A DNA stretch of 64,000 nucleotides from Burkholderia sp. WSM2230 (lineage in GTDB: Bacteria; Pseudomonadota; Gammaproteobacteria; Burkholderiales; Burkholderiaceae), in the NCBI RefSeq assembly GCF_000472445.1, contig NZ_AXAJ01000005.1, positions 626 to 64,625 of the forward strand. Direction: 5' to 3'. Of the stretch, positions 12,101 to 20,915 are shown in pieces (the first letter of the stretch is position 1; each line of letters begins with the position of its first letter). The notes beneath the pieces are model-generated. The model was not told where the DNA came from, made no database searches, and saw only the letters and a program-made list of their open reading frames with translations. Position numbers and translations under genes: made by a program.

Positions 12101-15100
12101 ATGCGGACACCACCTTGATGTACTTGGTCGTGTCGGCGATGTTGTTGTTGATTGCACCGACCTGGCTGTCGAGCCCGCTAAGAGCGGAGCCGATGTCCGA
12201 GTATGTGCCGCCGCTGAGCTGATAGCTCGGGGCCGAAATGGCGCCAGTGGAACTGACGGTCGAGCCGCCTCCCAGCGCGTTCGCAACGCTGGTTGCCGTA
12301 GCGAACAACTGGCTGCCGTTGACTGCCTCAAGGCTCGTGCCCGACAGCGCGCCCGCCTTCACACCCGCGATCTTGGTTGAGCCGCTGGCGCCCTTCAGCG
12401 TCACCGTGTTCCTGGTCGTGTCGTCGTATGCGACAAACGCGTTGGTCACGACACCGCTGCTGTTGAACGTGCCGCCCATGGCCTGCAGCTGTGCAACGTT
12501 GACTGCGTCGTTGGTCGCGATACCGTTGGCGACGTTGGTCAGCGTGACTGCTCTTGTCGTACCGGCGCCGCCCAGCGTGATCTTGCTCTTCGTCGTGTCG
12601 TCGTAGGCGACAAACGCGTTGGTCACGACGCCGCTGCTGTTGAACGTGCCGCCCATGGCCTGCAACTGTGCAACGTTGACTGCGTCGTTGATCGCGATAC
12701 CGTTGGCGACGTTGGTCAGCGTGACGGCCTTCGTCGCACCCGCGCCGCCCAGCGTGACCTTGCTCTTCGTGGTGTCGTCGTAGGCGACAAACGCGTTGGT
12801 CACGACGCCGCTGCTGTTGAACGTGCCGCCCATGGCCTGCAACTGTGCAACGTTGACTGCGTCGTTGGTCGCGATACCGTTGGCGACGTTGGTCAGCGTG
12901 ACTGCTCTCGTCGTACCGGCGCCGCCCAGCGTGATCTTGCTCTTCGTTGTGTCGTCGTAGGCGACAAACGCGTTGGTCACCACGCCGCTGCTGTTGAACG
13001 TGCCGCCCATGGCCTGCAACTGTGCAACGTTGACTGCGTCGTTGGTCGCGATACCGTTGGCAACGTTGGTCAGCGTGACGGCATTCGTCGTACCCGCGCC
13101 GCCCAGCGTGACCTTGCTCTTCGTCGTGTCGTCGTATGCGACAAACGCGTTGGTCACCACGCCGCTGCTGTTGATCACGCCGCCCATTGCCTGGAGCTGT
13201 TGCACGTTCACCGCATCGGTGCCATTCGTACCGTTCGCGACGTTGATGACCTGACGCTCGGCGCCGACCGCACCCACAGACACGGCGTTCGCGCGGCTTG
13301 CCACGGAGTTCGAGCCCAGCGCGACCGAATTGTTTGCCGATGCGCTCGCTGCGCCGCCGATCGCGACCGCGTTTGCGCCAGTGGCAGACGAATCGGCAAG
13401 CGTCGAATTGGTGTGGAAGTACTTTACGCCGCCACCGTTGACGATATTGTTGACCGTGTTCGTTACGTTGGTCAGGTTGCCTGCTACGTTGGCAACGTTG
13501 GCGTTGGTTTGATACAGCTGGTTGCCGTTCACTGCATCGGTGCTGACGGCCGTCAAAGCGCCCGGCTTCACGTTCGTGATCGTCGTACCACCAGTGCCTT
13601 TGAGGGTGACCGTGCCCTTCGTCGTGTCATCGTACGCGACAAACGCGTTGGTCACGACACCGCTGCTGTTGAACGTGCCGCCCATGGCCTGCAATTGCGC
13701 AACGTTCACTGCGTCGCTGGCCGCCACGCCGTTGGCCAGGTTGGTCAGCGTGACCGGTGCCGGCGTGCCGACAAGACCGCCGAGCGTCACCTTACTGTGC
13801 GCCGATGAGTCATACTGAACCGCGTTTGCTGAGCCGCTCGATGTTGCAGCCGTAATAGCGGAACCCACGTCGGAATATGTCTGGCCGCCAATCAGGAACG
13901 ACGGATTTTTAATCGTGCCGTCAGCGTTCACTCCCGCGCCGCCGCCAATCATGCTGGTGACGCCGGTTAGCTGATTGACATTCACCGCGTCGTTGCCGAG
14001 CGTACCTGCTGCTACGTTCACCACCTGTCGTTGTGCCGACGCACTGCCAACGGAGATTGTGTTCGGCCGGTCTGCAATGGAGCCACTGCCCAGCGCGACG
14101 GCATTGCTTGCGCTGGCAATAGCGTTGGCACCGAGAGCCACCGCACTCGCCTGGCTAGCCGTTGCATTCGCTCCCAAAGCCATGGCGTTCAGGCCTGTCG
14201 TCGTCACAACGGCATTGCCGCCCATTGCCACTGCGTTGGATGCATTCGCCATGCTCGTCGAGCCGAGCGACAGCGCGTTGGGACCCTGCGCGGCCGCGTT
14301 GTAGCCGATCGCAACGGCGTTGGTGGCGGAGTTGCTCGTATTCGCGCCCGCGCCGATCACAGTGGTGTCCAGCGCCAGAGCGGCTGCTCCGGTACCAACG
14401 GCGGTGGAACCCGCCAATGCGGTACCGGAGCCTGCACCGACCGCGAGCGAACCTTGGCCCAGCGCTGTAGCCGTCGGCCCAATCGCCATTGCATCCTGCG
14501 AATTATCGGTACTCGTTGTCGTGCCCGCGGTGACGTTCGAACTCACCGCGATGTAGGCGGTGACCGGAGTCGCGCCAAGCGCAGGTGCGCCGAGGAGCAT
14601 GGATTTGACGCCGGCCGACTGGGAAATCTGTTGCGACAGCGCCGTCTGAACAGCCGACAACTGGCTATACGTCACAGCGTCAGTGGCCGACACGCCGTTC
14701 GCCACATTCATGATGCGGCGCTCTGCACCGACGTCGCCGACAGATACTGTATTCGCCACCGTCACGCGCGAGTTAGCGCCGAGCGCGACGGAATTTGCGA
14801 ACTGTGAACGTGCGCCAGAACCAATAGCTACAGAGCTGGCTCCGCTTGCGTACGCCGCGCCACCGATCGAGACCGCCTCTGCGCCCGTGGCGATCGCCGA
14901 CGAGGCAGCCGATACAACCTTGATGTACTTGGACGAATTGGCGACCTCGTTGTTGAGGCCGCTGATGGCGGTGTCGACCTGGCTGAGGGCCGAGCCCACG
15001 TCGTTGTACGTACTACCCTGCACGATGTACGCCGGGTTGGTGACAGCGCCGGTTGCGCTCACGCTGGAGCCGCCGCCCAGTGCATTCGCAACACTGCTCG

Positions 15101-16943
15101 CCGTTCCGAACAACTGCGCGCCGTTCACTGCATCCTTACTGCTCGACGCAACCTGGCCAGCCGCCACGTTGGTGAGGCCAACCGTTGACGAAGCCTGCGC
15201 GCCGCCAAGCGTCAGCTTGTTATGCGCGGACGAGTCGTATACGACTGCGTCCGGCGCACCACCGCCCGCAACCGCTGCAATCGCGGCGTCCATCTGCCCC
15301 AGGTTCACTGCGTCGTTAGTCTCGGTACCTGCCGCGACGTTGATAATCTGGCGCGGTGCAGTGGTCGAACCGACGGACACCGCATTCGCGCGGTCAGCCA
15401 CCGAATTCGAACCCAACGCGACGGAGTTATTCGCCGAAGCAATCGCCAGGGCGCCGATGGCCACCGAATTGGTGCCGTCTGCTGACCCGTCCGCCAGCGT
15501 CGAATTGGTGTGGAAGTACTTGACGCCGTGGTTGTAAATATTGGTGATCGCGCCGCTCAGATTATTTCCGAGCGAATTCAGCGTCTGGTTCGTCTGGTAC
15601 AGCTGTCCGCCGTTGACCGCGTCCGTGCTGTTGGCCGACGAGATATCGCCAGCCGCGACGTTCGTCAGCTTGACCGCCGCCGTGTGCGCCGTGCCGCCGA
15701 GCGTCACGATGTCGCGCGCTGACGAGTCGTACGTCACGATGAGCGGATTGCCGGCAATACCGTTGTTGACGAAGTTGTTGACGACGTTGGTCACATTGGC
15801 GAGATTCCCGGCGACGTTGGCCACGTTGCTCGCAACGTTCGCCACGTCCTGGTTTGTCTGATACAGCTGCCCGCCGTTGACTGCATCTGTGCTCCACTTC
15901 GAAGTGGCGTCGCCAGCAGTCAGGTTCGTGATCTTGGTACCGCTGGTACCCTTGAGCGTGATCAGATTCGACAGCGAGCTGTCGTACGTGACGGCATTCG
16001 GGGCGGTGCCACCGCCGCCACCGCCGTTGACGCTCGCGATTGCGGCATTCAACTGGTTGACGTTGACCGCATCGGTTCCGGCAGCGCCGGCGGTCACGTT
16101 GGTGATTTGCCGCGTGTATTGCGATCTGCCGTCGGAAGAGAGATAGCCGACGGACACTGCATCGCTGCGGCTTGCAACGGAACCTGCACCCAACGCAACT
16201 GAGTTGGACCCCAATGCCACAGCGTTCGCACCGTATGCACTCGAGTTGCTGCCGGCCGCCAGCGAGTACGGGCCGGATGCCACCGAGCTCGAGCCGGTTG
16301 CGCGCGCGCTGCTGGCCGTTTCGGTCGAAGGCGAATTTGCCTGGAAGTAGCGCGTGTACTGATAAAGCTGCCCGCCGTTCACCGCGTCGGAGCTACCCAG
16401 CGAGACATCACCGGCTCCCAGTTGGGTGACCTTGTTGCCGGTCATGTTCACGGTGTTGAGCATGTAGATTCCGCTCAAGCCCGCAAGTTCGAGATGGCCA
16501 TCGGAATAGCCCGCCACACGCGCAGTAATGACGCCGTCGGTGTAGCCGTTCGCACCGTTTTCCGTCGCGCCGTTGTTCAACGAGAATGACATGCCATTGT
16601 TGAAATTGCAGATCATGCTCTGAACGGCGCTCGACACGGGTCCCCACGCGGAGCCCATGGCGTTCATTCCCAACTGTCCGGGACACAACTCGAGACCACC
16701 GTTGCCTGTCACGGCTTGAGCCGCCGCCGTGCCGGGCGCCATCGACATGCCCATTGCACCGATTGCCATGGCGATCGGCATGAACGCGGCCTTCAACGAG
16801 GTTGCCGGGCGGCTCTGTGCGCCGGCGTCCGACGAAACAGTGGAAGACGAAGCTGTCGCACGACCACGCGCCTTCGCGGTCTCGGGCGCAGCCACCCATG
16901 TTCCGGATACGTCATTCCAGACGCTGATATACGACTTATTCAT
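9102..16943 (-). CDS. giant YadA-like trimeric autotransporter adhesin
   Basis: 2613 residues. The start is the ATG at 16943, with AGGGA seven bases upstream; it begins exactly at an extended signal peptide (MNKSYISVWNDVSGTWVAAPE), followed by a linker and the hydrophobic core (about 51-77, ending AAAQA). The passenger begins with a Cys-containing segment (LCPGQ ... MICN). It continues with many YadA-head repeats (SVALGSNSVA, AVAIG types), HIM-like necks (NVAAGT-DAVN-QL), YDD modules (FVAYDDTTKSKVTLGG) and KYFHTNS head starts. The last ~75 residues (NAAKGIAAASALNIV ... ILGN) form the trimeric beta-barrel anchor. It is a type Vc surface adhesin, exported to the outer membrane as a trimer. Internal repeats make copy-number change likely. 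It is divergent from the Tad pilus operon. Confidence 0.96.
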   Translation of the reverse strand: MNKSYISVWNDVSGTWVAAPETAKARGRATASSSTVSSDAGAQSRPATSLKAAFMPIAMAIGAMGMSMAPGTAAAQAVTGNGGLELCPGQLGMNAMGSAWGPVSSAVQSMICNFNNGMSFSLNNGATENGANGYTDGVITARVAGYSDGHLELAGLSGIYMLNTVNMTGNKVTQLGAGDVSLGSSDAVNGGQLYQYTRYFQANSPSTETASSARATGSSSVASGPYSLAAGSNSSAYGANAVALGSNSVALGAGSVASRSDAVSVGYLSSDGRSQYTRQITNVTAGAAGTDAVNVNQLNAAIASVNGGGGGGTAPNAVTYDSSLSNLITLKGTSGTKITNLTAGDATSKWSTDAVNGGQLYQTNQDVANVASNVANVAGNLANVTNVVNNFVNNGIAGNPLIVTYDSSARDIVTLGGTAHTAAVKLTNVAAGDISSANSTDAVNGGQLYQTNQTLNSLGNNLSGAITNIYNHGVKYFHTNSTLADGSADGTNSVAIGALAIASANNSVALGSNSVADRANAVSVGSTTAPRQIINVAAGTETNDAVNLGQMDAAIAAVAGGGAPDAVVYDSSAHNKLTLGGAQASSTVGLTNVAAGQVASSSKDAVNGAQLFGTASSVANALGGGSSVSATGAVTNPAYIVQGSTYNDVGSALSQVDTAISGLNNEVANSSKYIKVVSAASSAIATGAEAVSIGGAAYASGASSVAIGSGARSQFANSVALGANSRVTVANTVSVGDVGAERRIMNVANGVSATDAVTYSQLSAVQTALSQQISQSAGVKSMLLGAPALGATPVTAYIAVSSNVTAGTTTSTDNSQDAMAIGPTATALGQGSLAVGAGSGTALAGSTAVGTGAAALALDTTVIGAGANTSNSATNAVAIGYNAAAQGPNALSLGSTSMANASNAVAMGGNAVVTTTGLNAMALGANATASQASAVALGANAIASASNAVALGSGSIADRPNTISVGSASAQRQVVNVAAGTLGNDAVNVNQLTGVTSMIGGGAGVNADGTIKNPSFLIGGQTYSDVGSAITAATSSGSANAVQYDSSAHSKVTLGGLVGTPAPVTLTNLANGVAASDAVNVAQLQAMGGTFNSSGVVTNAFVAYDDTTKGTVTLKGTGGTTITNVKPGALTAVSTDAVNGNQLYQTNANVANVAGNLTNVTNTVNNIVNGGGVKYFHTNSTLADSSATGANAVAIGGAASASANNSVALGSNSVASRANAVSVGAVGAERQVINVANGTNGTDAVNVQQLQAMGGVINSSGVVTNAFVAYDDTTKSKVTLGGAGTTNAVTLTNVANGIATNDAVNVAQLQAMGGTFNSSGVVTNAFVAYDDTTKSKITLGGAGTTRAVTLTNVANGIATNDAVNVAQLQAMGGTFNSSGVVTNAFVAYDDTTKSKVTLGGAGATKAVTLTNVANGIAINDAVNVAQLQAMGGTFNSSGVVTNAFVAYDDTTKSKITLGGAGTTRAVTLTNVANGIATNDAVNVAQLQAMGGTFNSSGVVTNAFVAYDDTTRNTVTLKGASGSTKIAGVKAGALSGTSLEAVNGSQLFATATSVANALGGGSTVSSTGAISAPSYQLSGGTYSDIGSALSGLDSQVGAINNNIADTTKYIKVVSASSAAIASGGEAVAIGGGAYSSGTNAVAIGSGARSQFGNSVALGSNSRVSVANTISVGDVGAERRIMNVANGVANTDAVTLAQLNALKASLTPVQSTGLKSMLLGAAVPVTNYIAVSTNVTAGLPATSTDNTENAMAIGAGAMAQGAGSVIVGAGSGSFRAGSTVVGSYASAAALNATVIGDGATTDNKADNSVAIGYMAAAQGADSLALGTNSVTNATNSVTLGSGATVVTGATNSMALGAGAVASATNAVAIGYNSVADRANAVSVGSSSQQSQIINVAAGTQNTDAVNLAQMNTAIAAVAGGGAPNAVVYDTSSHTSVTLNASGAPVKVANVADGVANNDAVNVEQLKAMGANIGSSGNVTNAFVAYDDTTKGRVTFGGVGSTTPVILSNVGAGQVTSGSTQAINGSQLYGAMASTAAALGGGSAVNTDGTISKPSYKLNGATYSDVGAALVAAASGGGGSGSPNAVLYDTSAHTSVTLNSTGAPVKVSNIADGVANNDAVNVEQLKAMGASIGSSGNVTNAFVAYDDTTRSKVTFGVSGSTTPVILSNVGSGQVASSSTQAINGSQLYGAMSSTAAALGGGSSVTANGTISKPAYVINGGTYNGVAEAISALDAQTRGGSPDAVIYDTSAHDKLTLGGVGSTTPVTVANVADATSDNEAVNLKQLKAAGLNVDPSGNVTNSFVAYDNASKGTVTFNMGSTPTQLKNVAAGTEATDAVNVDQMKTYVAQHGGDGTANGVAYDDSSRTQVTLGGAGSATPVTLTNVADGKNATDAVNYGQFSALESTVKNIADGGGSTYITVNNPGTGGTAAVASGTDSIAIGNGAVASGSESIAIGKNTKTTGDNSVAMGSGASAANVNSVALGANSTTDRDNTVSVGSAGAERQITNVAAGTQATDAVNVGQLNNAMGNMSNTINNVDRNAAKGIAAASALNIVTPYLPGRTTINAGIANYRGYQAVGVGVSRWNEKGTVNYNLGVSSSGGNSTIVRAGIGIVLGN
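11215..12150. repeat. internal head-block duplication in the adhesin, downstream copy
   Basis: This block encodes about 310 residues running from YIKVVSA through SIGG/AIGSGARSQF, VGAERRIMNVANGV, SMLLGA, a STDN-AMAIG stretch and IGYNS to NVAAGT-TDAVN. The same order of motifs, with many identical residues, recurs at 13975-14945 in the same gene. The limits are by eye. Confidence 0.75.
12415..13200. repeat. 177-bp tandem repeats (about 4.4 copies) in the adhesin gene
   Basis: The string GCCGCCCAT recurs at 12471, 12648, 12825, 13002 and 13179, exactly 177 bases apart, inside almost identical flanks. Each unit is 59 codons: a HIM-like neck (LTNVANGIATNDAVNVAQLQ), AMGGTFNSSGVV and one YDD module. 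A related single unit lies near 13678. Because 177 is divisible by three, gain or loss of units would keep the frame and change only fibre length. Confidence 0.92.
13975..14945. repeat. internal head-block duplication in the adhesin, upstream copy
   Basis: Partner of the block at 11215-12150: the same succession YIKVVSA, AIGSGARSQF, VGAERRIMNVANGV, SMLLGA, a TDNS-AMAIG stretch, IGYNAAAQG and NVAAGT. It has diverged enough in sequence to be older than the 177-bp array. Confidence 0.75.
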
Positions 16944-17489
16944 AAATTCCCTAAATAGAGGGCAAGCCCCGCTTGCAGTTCGATTTGAGAAACCGTGCGC
17001 ACACGCTCCCCGCACAAAAAACCGACCGGCACGTTTAAAGCTCGATCCAATGTTTTCACGCATCGCGAATCTAACTGGGGGATGCATCTCTAAAAATCAG
17101 GAAACAGGAAAAACGGGTAGGAATTTTCCGCACTTACGCGGGATAAGTCGCAGGCGATTCAACCGGAGCATTTATGGGTATTCGCATTGCCCCGGCCGGT
17201 CACAACGTCGAGCCTCCGGGCGTCTATTCACGGCCATCACGGCGCTACCGGCTGTGACAAAACGACACCGATGTGGTCGATATATGCATACGACATCGGA
17301 TACAGGAATTGCAATGCGGAGATTGGGAAATTTCGCCAATCCATATGCCATTCGAATTCTTATACTTCTGCGCGGCACCGTTGCTGATACTTATCAGGCA
17401 AGAACATTCCTAGTTTTATTTTTATATCTAGGACAAAACAGCTTGCACAGCCAGTGTCTCAGCACCTTTAATCTTCTTGAAGAGAAACC
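16944..17489. promoter_or_regulatory. divergent control region between the adhesin and the Tad pilus operon
   Basis: 546 bases without a supportable gene; short frames here lack ribosome sites. It must carry the promoters of both the adhesin (minus) and flp (plus). Two inverted repeats stand out on the flp side: GATTGG-N9-CCAATC at 17321-17341 and CTGATA-CT-TATCAG at 17384-17397. They are followed by an AT-rich stretch (17410-17435) where a promoter could sit. These are candidate operators, perhaps for the neighbouring NarL/BvgA-type regulators; there is no direct evidence for which factor binds. Confidence 0.5.
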
Positions 17490-17768
17490 ATGAGAATCGC
17501 ACAAATCCGCCGTAAAAATAAGCAACTCGGTCAGGGCATGACGGAATACATCATCATCGTCGCTTTGATCGCCGTGTCGGCAATTGGCGTCTATTCGCTG
17601 TTCGGCCAGACGCTGCGAAACCAGACCGCCGGTCTCGCCGTCGAAATGTCCGGCCAGAACGCCCAGAACAATATCTCGACGGCGCAAACCAACGCCAACA
17701 CGGCAACGACGAACGCCAACAAGACCAAGAACATGGGTACGTATAACGACGCTAACAACGCCAATTAA
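17490..17768 (+). CDS. flp: Flp-type major pilin prepilin
   Basis: 92 residues. A short basic leader ends in Gly and is followed by QGMTEYIIIVALIAVSAIGVY: cleavage after the Gly in GQGMTEY and the Glu at mature position +5 are hallmarks of type IVb Flp pilins. The mature C-terminus is unusually long, hydrophilic and rich in Asn, Thr and Gln (NNISTAQTNANTATTNANK), with no Cys. The start is the ATG at 17490 with AGAGAAACC in front. It is the first gene of a 13-gene plus-strand operon. The needed prepilin peptidase (TadV/CpaA) is not in the window. Confidence 0.9.
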   Translation: MRIAQIRRKNKQLGQGMTEYIIIVALIAVSAIGVYSLFGQTLRNQTAGLAVEMSGQNAQNNISTAQTNANTATTNANKTKNMGTYNDANNAN

Positions 17769-17793
17769 TCGCCTCCGGTTAGCGATATCCATC

Positions 17794-19320
17794 ATGAAAC
17801 GCTCTGCCCGCAAGGGCAGGGCCAGGGTCGCCGGCGCTAGCGGGCAGGCGCTGGTCCCTGCTCTGATTTTTCTACTGGTCGGCTGCATCGGCCTTTTTTT
17901 GGCGTTCAACTCGTTCCAGATGACGAGCGCCAGAATCAAACTGCAAAACACCGCCGACGCGGCAGCGTACAGCGCCGCCGTGCTGCAGGCGCGCGACTAC
18001 AACTTCTCTGCGTACACGAACCGCGCAGCGGTTGCAAATCAGGTCACCGCCGCGCAGGTGATCGCTCTGAAGTCCTGGATCGACGAACTGGACGCGACTT
18101 ACTCGCCGTCGGACCTCGACAACATCGTCAATGCGCTCGCGGACCATCCAGCTCAATGGACTACACCCAAGCAGATCGGCAAAGCCGACATTGCACCGGT
18201 GCGCGCGGCCCTGGATGCGCTGCTGCCCACCGTCGCCCGCAACATCGGCGTGCTTGATCGCGCGCTGAGCGACGCTCAGGCGAACTATCACGCCGCAGTA
18301 TTCACCGCGGTGCCCGACACGGCCGAGGCCATCGCACAACTGAATCAGTCCGACACGCACGTCACGGCCGGCTACTTCACGAGCGCGCGCAATGCTGCGC
18401 AACTGGCGGCATGGAACTCGTACACGGCGACCGTCACGCCTGCGGGCACCGTAGGACAGGACGACTTCGCAGACGTAGTCACGAACCCCGCCACGCTCGA
18501 CGGCTTCGTCAAGAATCGCGACTCCGTCCGCAGCGTCGCGCCGAACTTTCAACAACTTAACGACAGCGCCGACATGATCTGTGGACCGCGCAGCTCGTTC
18601 ACCATCAACGTGACGCACGACGGCGGCACGCAACTGCGCAACGATAAAAGCGGATGGCAGTCGATCGACGCGAGCACCGCGCATCTGCGCATCAGCTGCA
18701 TTGGACCAGTCGAATCGGAAGCCGGCTTCGGCGGCAGCGCCAACGGCAATATCACAACCTACATGACCCATCCGCCGTTTGCTGCGTGGCAGGACTGGGA
18801 GGGCTACGGCGGGTATTTCAACTTCGGATACACGGGCAGCACGACGCCTGGCTGGCAGGTGCCGGACGCCATGGCGGAACAGTTCCGCGCAGGGCCGGGG
18901 CCTTCGCTCGACCCAGTCAACGGCGGCCTGCTGCGTTATCAGGAAGTCAATGGAAAGCAGCTCTCCGCGAAAGCGCCGCGCATCACCATCGAAGTCACGC
19001 GCGGCAGCGACACGCTCGTGAAAACCGTGGGCCTGCAGGGCGGTGGACGTATGCGGGTCGACAGCAATGCGGCCAGCGGCGCGATGCGCGCGCTGTCTAG
19101 CGCCAATGCCTACTTCGTACGTCCCGACGAAACGTCTTTCGGCAGTTCGATCATAGGCGGCCTTATGCACGCAGACCAATGGGCGCGTGCCGACCATGAG
19201 ACAGAGTACCCGAGCCTTTTCAGCCCGTACTGGCAAGCAGCGCTCGCACCGGTCGATGCGAGCGAGCGCGCGGCGGCTCAGGCCAACCAGATCCCGGTAG
19301 ACCTAAAGGCGCAACGATAA
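17794..19320 (+). CDS. TadG-like pilus-assembly protein
   Basis: 508 residues. The start is the ATG at 17794, just after flp; the frame extends upstream across flp but only as a shadow. The N-terminus (about 18-65) is the TadE/TadG-like segment: GQALVPALIFLLVGCIGLFLAFNSFQMTSARIKLQNTADAAAYSAA, one membrane helix followed by the typical NTADAAAYS motif. The rest is a large domain predicted to lie outside the inner membrane. Proteins of this type are minor pseudopilin-like assembly factors of Tad systems. Its stop overlaps the next start by one base. Confidence 0.82.
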   Translation: MKRSARKGRARVAGASGQALVPALIFLLVGCIGLFLAFNSFQMTSARIKLQNTADAAAYSAAVLQARDYNFSAYTNRAAVANQVTAAQVIALKSWIDELDATYSPSDLDNIVNALADHPAQWTTPKQIGKADIAPVRAALDALLPTVARNIGVLDRALSDAQANYHAAVFTAVPDTAEAIAQLNQSDTHVTAGYFTSARNAAQLAAWNSYTATVTPAGTVGQDDFADVVTNPATLDGFVKNRDSVRSVAPNFQQLNDSADMICGPRSSFTINVTHDGGTQLRNDKSGWQSIDASTAHLRISCIGPVESEAGFGGSANGNITTYMTHPPFAAWQDWEGYGGYFNFGYTGSTTPGWQVPDAMAEQFRAGPGPSLDPVNGGLLRYQEVNGKQLSAKAPRITIEVTRGSDTLVKTVGLQGGGRMRVDSNAASGAMRALSSANAYFVRPDETSFGSSIIGGLMHADQWARADHETEYPSLFSPYWQAALAPVDASERAAAQANQIPVDLKAQR

Positions 19321-20204
19321 TGAAACGAACGCACGCCAGAAACGCGCCGCAAACCGGCCAGGCGATGGTGGAATTCCTCGTCGCCATGATCTCGGTCATG
19401 AGTGTCCTGATGCTCGCGGTAATCATGCTCGCCAAGTTCAACGACGTCCGTAACCGGACGCTAATGGGCTCACGCTATGCCGCGTGGGAGCGTACCGTCT
19501 GGACGGACAATGACCCGCGCAAGAATCTCGCCGCCGACCCAGCCACCACCGAGGGCTGGTCGAATGATTACGGCGCCGCCGCACTCGCCGTAGGCAAAAC
19601 CGACTCCGATATCAAGGGCGAAGTGCTGGAGCGCGTCATGGCCGGCGACGGCGCGCCGATTTCGGGCACGGATCGGCAGCAGAGCGGGCTAGCCGCGACG
19701 CAACCGGCCATGTGGCGCGACTATGGGGGCAATGCTTTGCTGGCCTCTGCTTCGGACGTTCAGCTCAGTACCGGCACAGCGGACGATCCCGCGAGCAGTC
19801 AGACGGTCTCGGCCCTCGCAACGTGGCAGGTGCCGACCGCCACTGGTGCGCCTTTTGCGGCGCACTTCGCCCTGCCTACGCGCACGCTGCAAGCCGGCAT
19901 GGTCAGCGTGGCCATTGCTCAGGACAGCAGCGTACTCAAGCGCTTGTGGCCGAAGAACAATCAGTTGCCCGCCTTCAGCGGTCTGACTTTCTCTGATACG
20001 AACGTGCTCATGACCAACACGTGGGTACCGGACGGCTCGAACAGTAATCGCGCGCTGTTCAGTCAGGCAGTGCCGGCCGCCCACGTCACGCTCGTGCCGC
20101 CCAACGGTTACCAGTCCTTGCAGAAGTATGCACCGGAGATTTCGACCCTCCAGTTCGGCCGCATTCAGCAGGACGTCGTCCCGCCCAACCGTTTGAGCCA
20201 ATGA
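19320..20204 (+). CDS. TadE-like minor pseudopilin
   Basis: 294 residues. The N-terminus TGQAMVEFLVAMISVMSVLMLAVIMLAKF has the G/QAMVEF cleavage pattern with Glu at +5 and a single hydrophobic helix, as in TadE-type pseudopilins. The remainder is a polar domain without recognised motifs. The start (ATG at 19320) overlaps the previous stop by one base, and its own stop overlaps the next start by four (ATGA), so it is tightly coupled. It is longer than typical TadE. Confidence 0.78.
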   Translation: MKRTHARNAPQTGQAMVEFLVAMISVMSVLMLAVIMLAKFNDVRNRTLMGSRYAAWERTVWTDNDPRKNLAADPATTEGWSNDYGAAALAVGKTDSDIKGEVLERVMAGDGAPISGTDRQQSGLAATQPAMWRDYGGNALLASASDVQLSTGTADDPASSQTVSALATWQVPTATGAPFAAHFALPTRTLQAGMVSVAIAQDSSVLKRLWPKNNQLPAFSGLTFSDTNVLMTNTWVPDGSNSNRALFSQAVPAAHVTLVPPNGYQSLQKYAPEISTLQFGRIQQDVVPPNRLSQ

Positions 20205-20914
20205 GACTGACTATCCACGTTGCACGCGGCGCTGCTGCCGCCTGTGCGCTTGTTGCTGGCCTCGCAGTTGCGGGCAGCGCATGTGACAAGACGCCGGTTC
20301 GACCGCGAAGCGTCGAAGCGATTGGCCGCGACATGATTGTGAACGGTGTGCCGACCTCGGTGGTCGGCATGCAGTTCGACGGTACGGTCGACGATGTATC
20401 GAAGGCATTCCGCGAATTCTGGGCCGCCGAAAATGCGCCGGCGAAAGGCCGGAGCACTGCGTCCGGCCTGATGCTCAGCGCTGTCGACGGTGACTGTTTC
20501 TATCTGCTGAGCCTGCCGCCGCAGCATGACAGCGCCCGCACTCGCGGGCTGATGAGCGTGGTCCGGGTTGGCGGCGACAAGGCAGAGCATCGGATTCCGG
20601 ACTCGGCAATCCCGCTGCCTGAAGAACGCAAGGTTCTCTCCGATGTCGAGAGCCGCGATGGCGGTCAGACGGGCCGCACCTGGCTGCTGGATATGCCGGG
20701 CGAAGCACGCTGGAACGCGCAGCGATACCGCAACCGCCTCGCGTTGCAGGGGTGGGTGAACGCGGGCCGCCAGCCCGACTATCTGTCTGTCGGCACGCGC
20801 GCGATGCAAGGCAAAGCGTTCGCCATGCAGCGCGGAAAAGACAGCGTGGACGCCAGTTTTTCAGACCGCGACGGACGAACCTTCGCCGTCATCAATACAA
20901 CCAGGAACCGTTGA
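20201..20914 (+). CDS. exported protein of unknown function in the Tad operon, possibly a lipoprotein
   Basis: 237 residues. The N-terminus is a signal peptide (residues 1-27, LVAGLAVAGSAC); the Cys at its end could be lipidated, though the lipobox is imperfect because Leu is not at -3. The mature part contains no family I can name. The ATGA overlap with the TadE-like gene, and the next pilin-like gene one base after its stop, place it firmly in the pilus operon. Tad systems often carry an outer-membrane lipoprotein (TadD or CpaD), but no TPR or CpaD signature is visible here, so that identity cannot be claimed. Confidence 0.7.
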   Translation: MRLTIHVARGAAAACALVAGLAVAGSACDKTPVRPRSVEAIGRDMIVNGVPTSVVGMQFDGTVDDVSKAFREFWAAENAPAKGRSTASGLMLSAVDGDCFYLLSLPPQHDSARTRGLMSVVRVGGDKAEHRIPDSAIPLPEERKVLSDVESRDGGQTGRTWLLDMPGEARWNAQRYRNRLALQGWVNAGRQPDYLSVGTRAMQGKAFAMQRGKDSVDASFSDRDGRTFAVINTTRNR

Positions 20915-20915
20915 G

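Noticed and set aside
12415..13200. Tandem array considered as CRISPR or satellite DNA
   Set aside because: Units are contiguous coding repeats of one adhesin, with no spacers and a 59-codon period.
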